A stretch of 64,000 nt of DNA, from NCBI RefSeq assembly GCF_020535565.1, contig NZ_CP084758.1:1701501-1765500 (forward strand). Reading direction: 5' to 3'. The notes beneath the pieces are model-generated. The model saw only the letters and a list, made by a program, of their open reading frames with translations. It ran no database searches and had not been told where the DNA came from. The position numbers and the translations under genes are program-made. This document shows, one piece after another, positions 63,664-64,000 of this stretch (position 1 is its first letter; each line of letters opens with the position of its first letter). This stretch comes from Shinella sp. XGS7. Its GTDB lineage: Bacteria; Pseudomonadota; Gammaproteobacteria; Burkholderiales; Burkholderiaceae_C.

Positions 63664-64000
63664 TCAGTGGATCAGCCGGTCTTCCGGCGCGACGAAGAGC
63701 TCGTCCAGGATCAGGGCGTCGGGCTCCTCGCCCAGGCTCCAGAACACCATCAGCACGATGATCTTCAGATCTTCCAGGTCCAGCGGGGCGCCGGGAATGG
63801 CCATGGCGCGGTCGATGGCCATCTCGCGCATGGGCGGCGGCAGCACGCCGGCCGACTCCAGGAAGCTGACAAAGCCCACCGAGGCCTCGCCCAGGTGTTC
63901 CAGCTCCTCCTTGGAGTAGACGCGCAGGCTTTGCTTGCCCTGCTCGCCCTGGTAGCTCTGGGCCGCAGCGGCCAGGCCGTCCAGCCAGGACAGAGCCTCC
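63664..64000 (-). CDS. smg: Smg (DUF494) family protein, 5' end outside window
   Basis: The frame is open to the right edge, so the N-terminus is missing. Visible residues include ALSWLDGLAAAAQSYQGEQ, SLRVYSKEELEHLG, GFVSFLESAGVLPPPMREM and the C-terminal DELFVAPEDRLIH, all typical of Smg, a small conserved protein found beside dprA. The role is not established. The gap to the DUF1631 gene (40 bases, convergent) holds a small ACCGGC-GGT-GCCGGT stem. Confidence 0.93.
   Translation of the reverse strand, partial: EALSWLDGLAAAAQSYQGEQGKQSLRVYSKEELEHLGEASVGFVSFLESAGVLPPPMREMAIDRAMAIPGAPLDLEDLKIIVLMVFWSLGEEPDALILDELFVAPEDRLIH

Overview
The window is a GC-rich, densely packed chromosomal stretch. 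It has strongly CTG/GTG/GCC-biased codons, PEP-CTERM proteins, a stand-alone yajC-secD-secF cluster, a DUF1631 protein and an Smg (DUF494) protein. Together these suggest a betaproteobacterium of the order Burkholderiales, probably near Roseateles/Pelomonas/Rubrivivax; this placement is inference from gene content, not from a marker gene. I see no rRNA, tRNA, CRISPR array, insertion sequence or prophage, and no gene-free stretch longer than 300 bases.

Left part (1-18.7 kb). A MexEF-OprN-type RND efflux operon opens the window; its permease gene has visibly foreign codon use. Then come a lipoprotein esterase, a DedA-rhodanese fusion, a PhoD-like phosphatase, a GNAT acetyltransferase, a PPC-domain protein, a small basic protein, YnfA and a Gfo/Idh oxidoreductase. 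A four-gene DNA-repair operon follows (MBL-fold exonuclease, ATP-dependent ligase, DEXH helicase, PdeM nuclease), with every start overlapping the previous stop. A convergent SAM methyltransferase closes the block.

18.3-24.5 kb is the most unusual region. It holds a DUF2946-like protein, a PEP-CTERM protein predicted to expose an N-terminal histidine, a second PEP-CTERM protein, a TonB-dependent receptor carrying the CxxxM and HxM copper signature of OprC, and a large lipoprotein. The C-terminal domain of the lipoprotein is a paralogue of the second PEP-CTERM protein and contains a Cys/Met-rich motif. I read this as a copper-acquisition locus with a possibly undescribed extracellular or surface capture domain.

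24.6-35.4 kb is a tetronate catabolic operon: GntR regulator, LtnD, OtnK, OtnC, OtnI and DenD, then a DctPQM-type TRAP transporter, an aldehyde dehydrogenase and an SDR. It would take up L-threonate and D-erythronate and deliver dihydroxyacetone phosphate. 35.4-45.3 kb is mixed: thioesterase, orphan peptide-binding protein, DsbD-like protein with a redoxin partner, ProQ, a TPR-GGDEF cyclase, thymidine kinase between two paralogous Cys4 mini-proteins, and an atypical enoyl-CoA hydratase homologue. The hydratase homologue is divergent from a Liv-type ABC transporter (45.4-49.0 kb) with a fused LivM-LivG subunit; a strong palindrome lies between them.

49.2-56.0 kb holds a BON lipoprotein and a minus-strand operon of TonB receptor, lipoprotein cytochrome c, Tat-exported lactone oxidase and exported alanine-racemase-fold protein, with a divergent TetR regulator. 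This looks like an undescribed periplasmic oxidation pathway. 56.0-57.7 kb encodes a 4-hydroxyproline epimerase and a GntR regulator. The right end carries yajC, secD, secF, a DUF1631 protein and the 3' part of smg.
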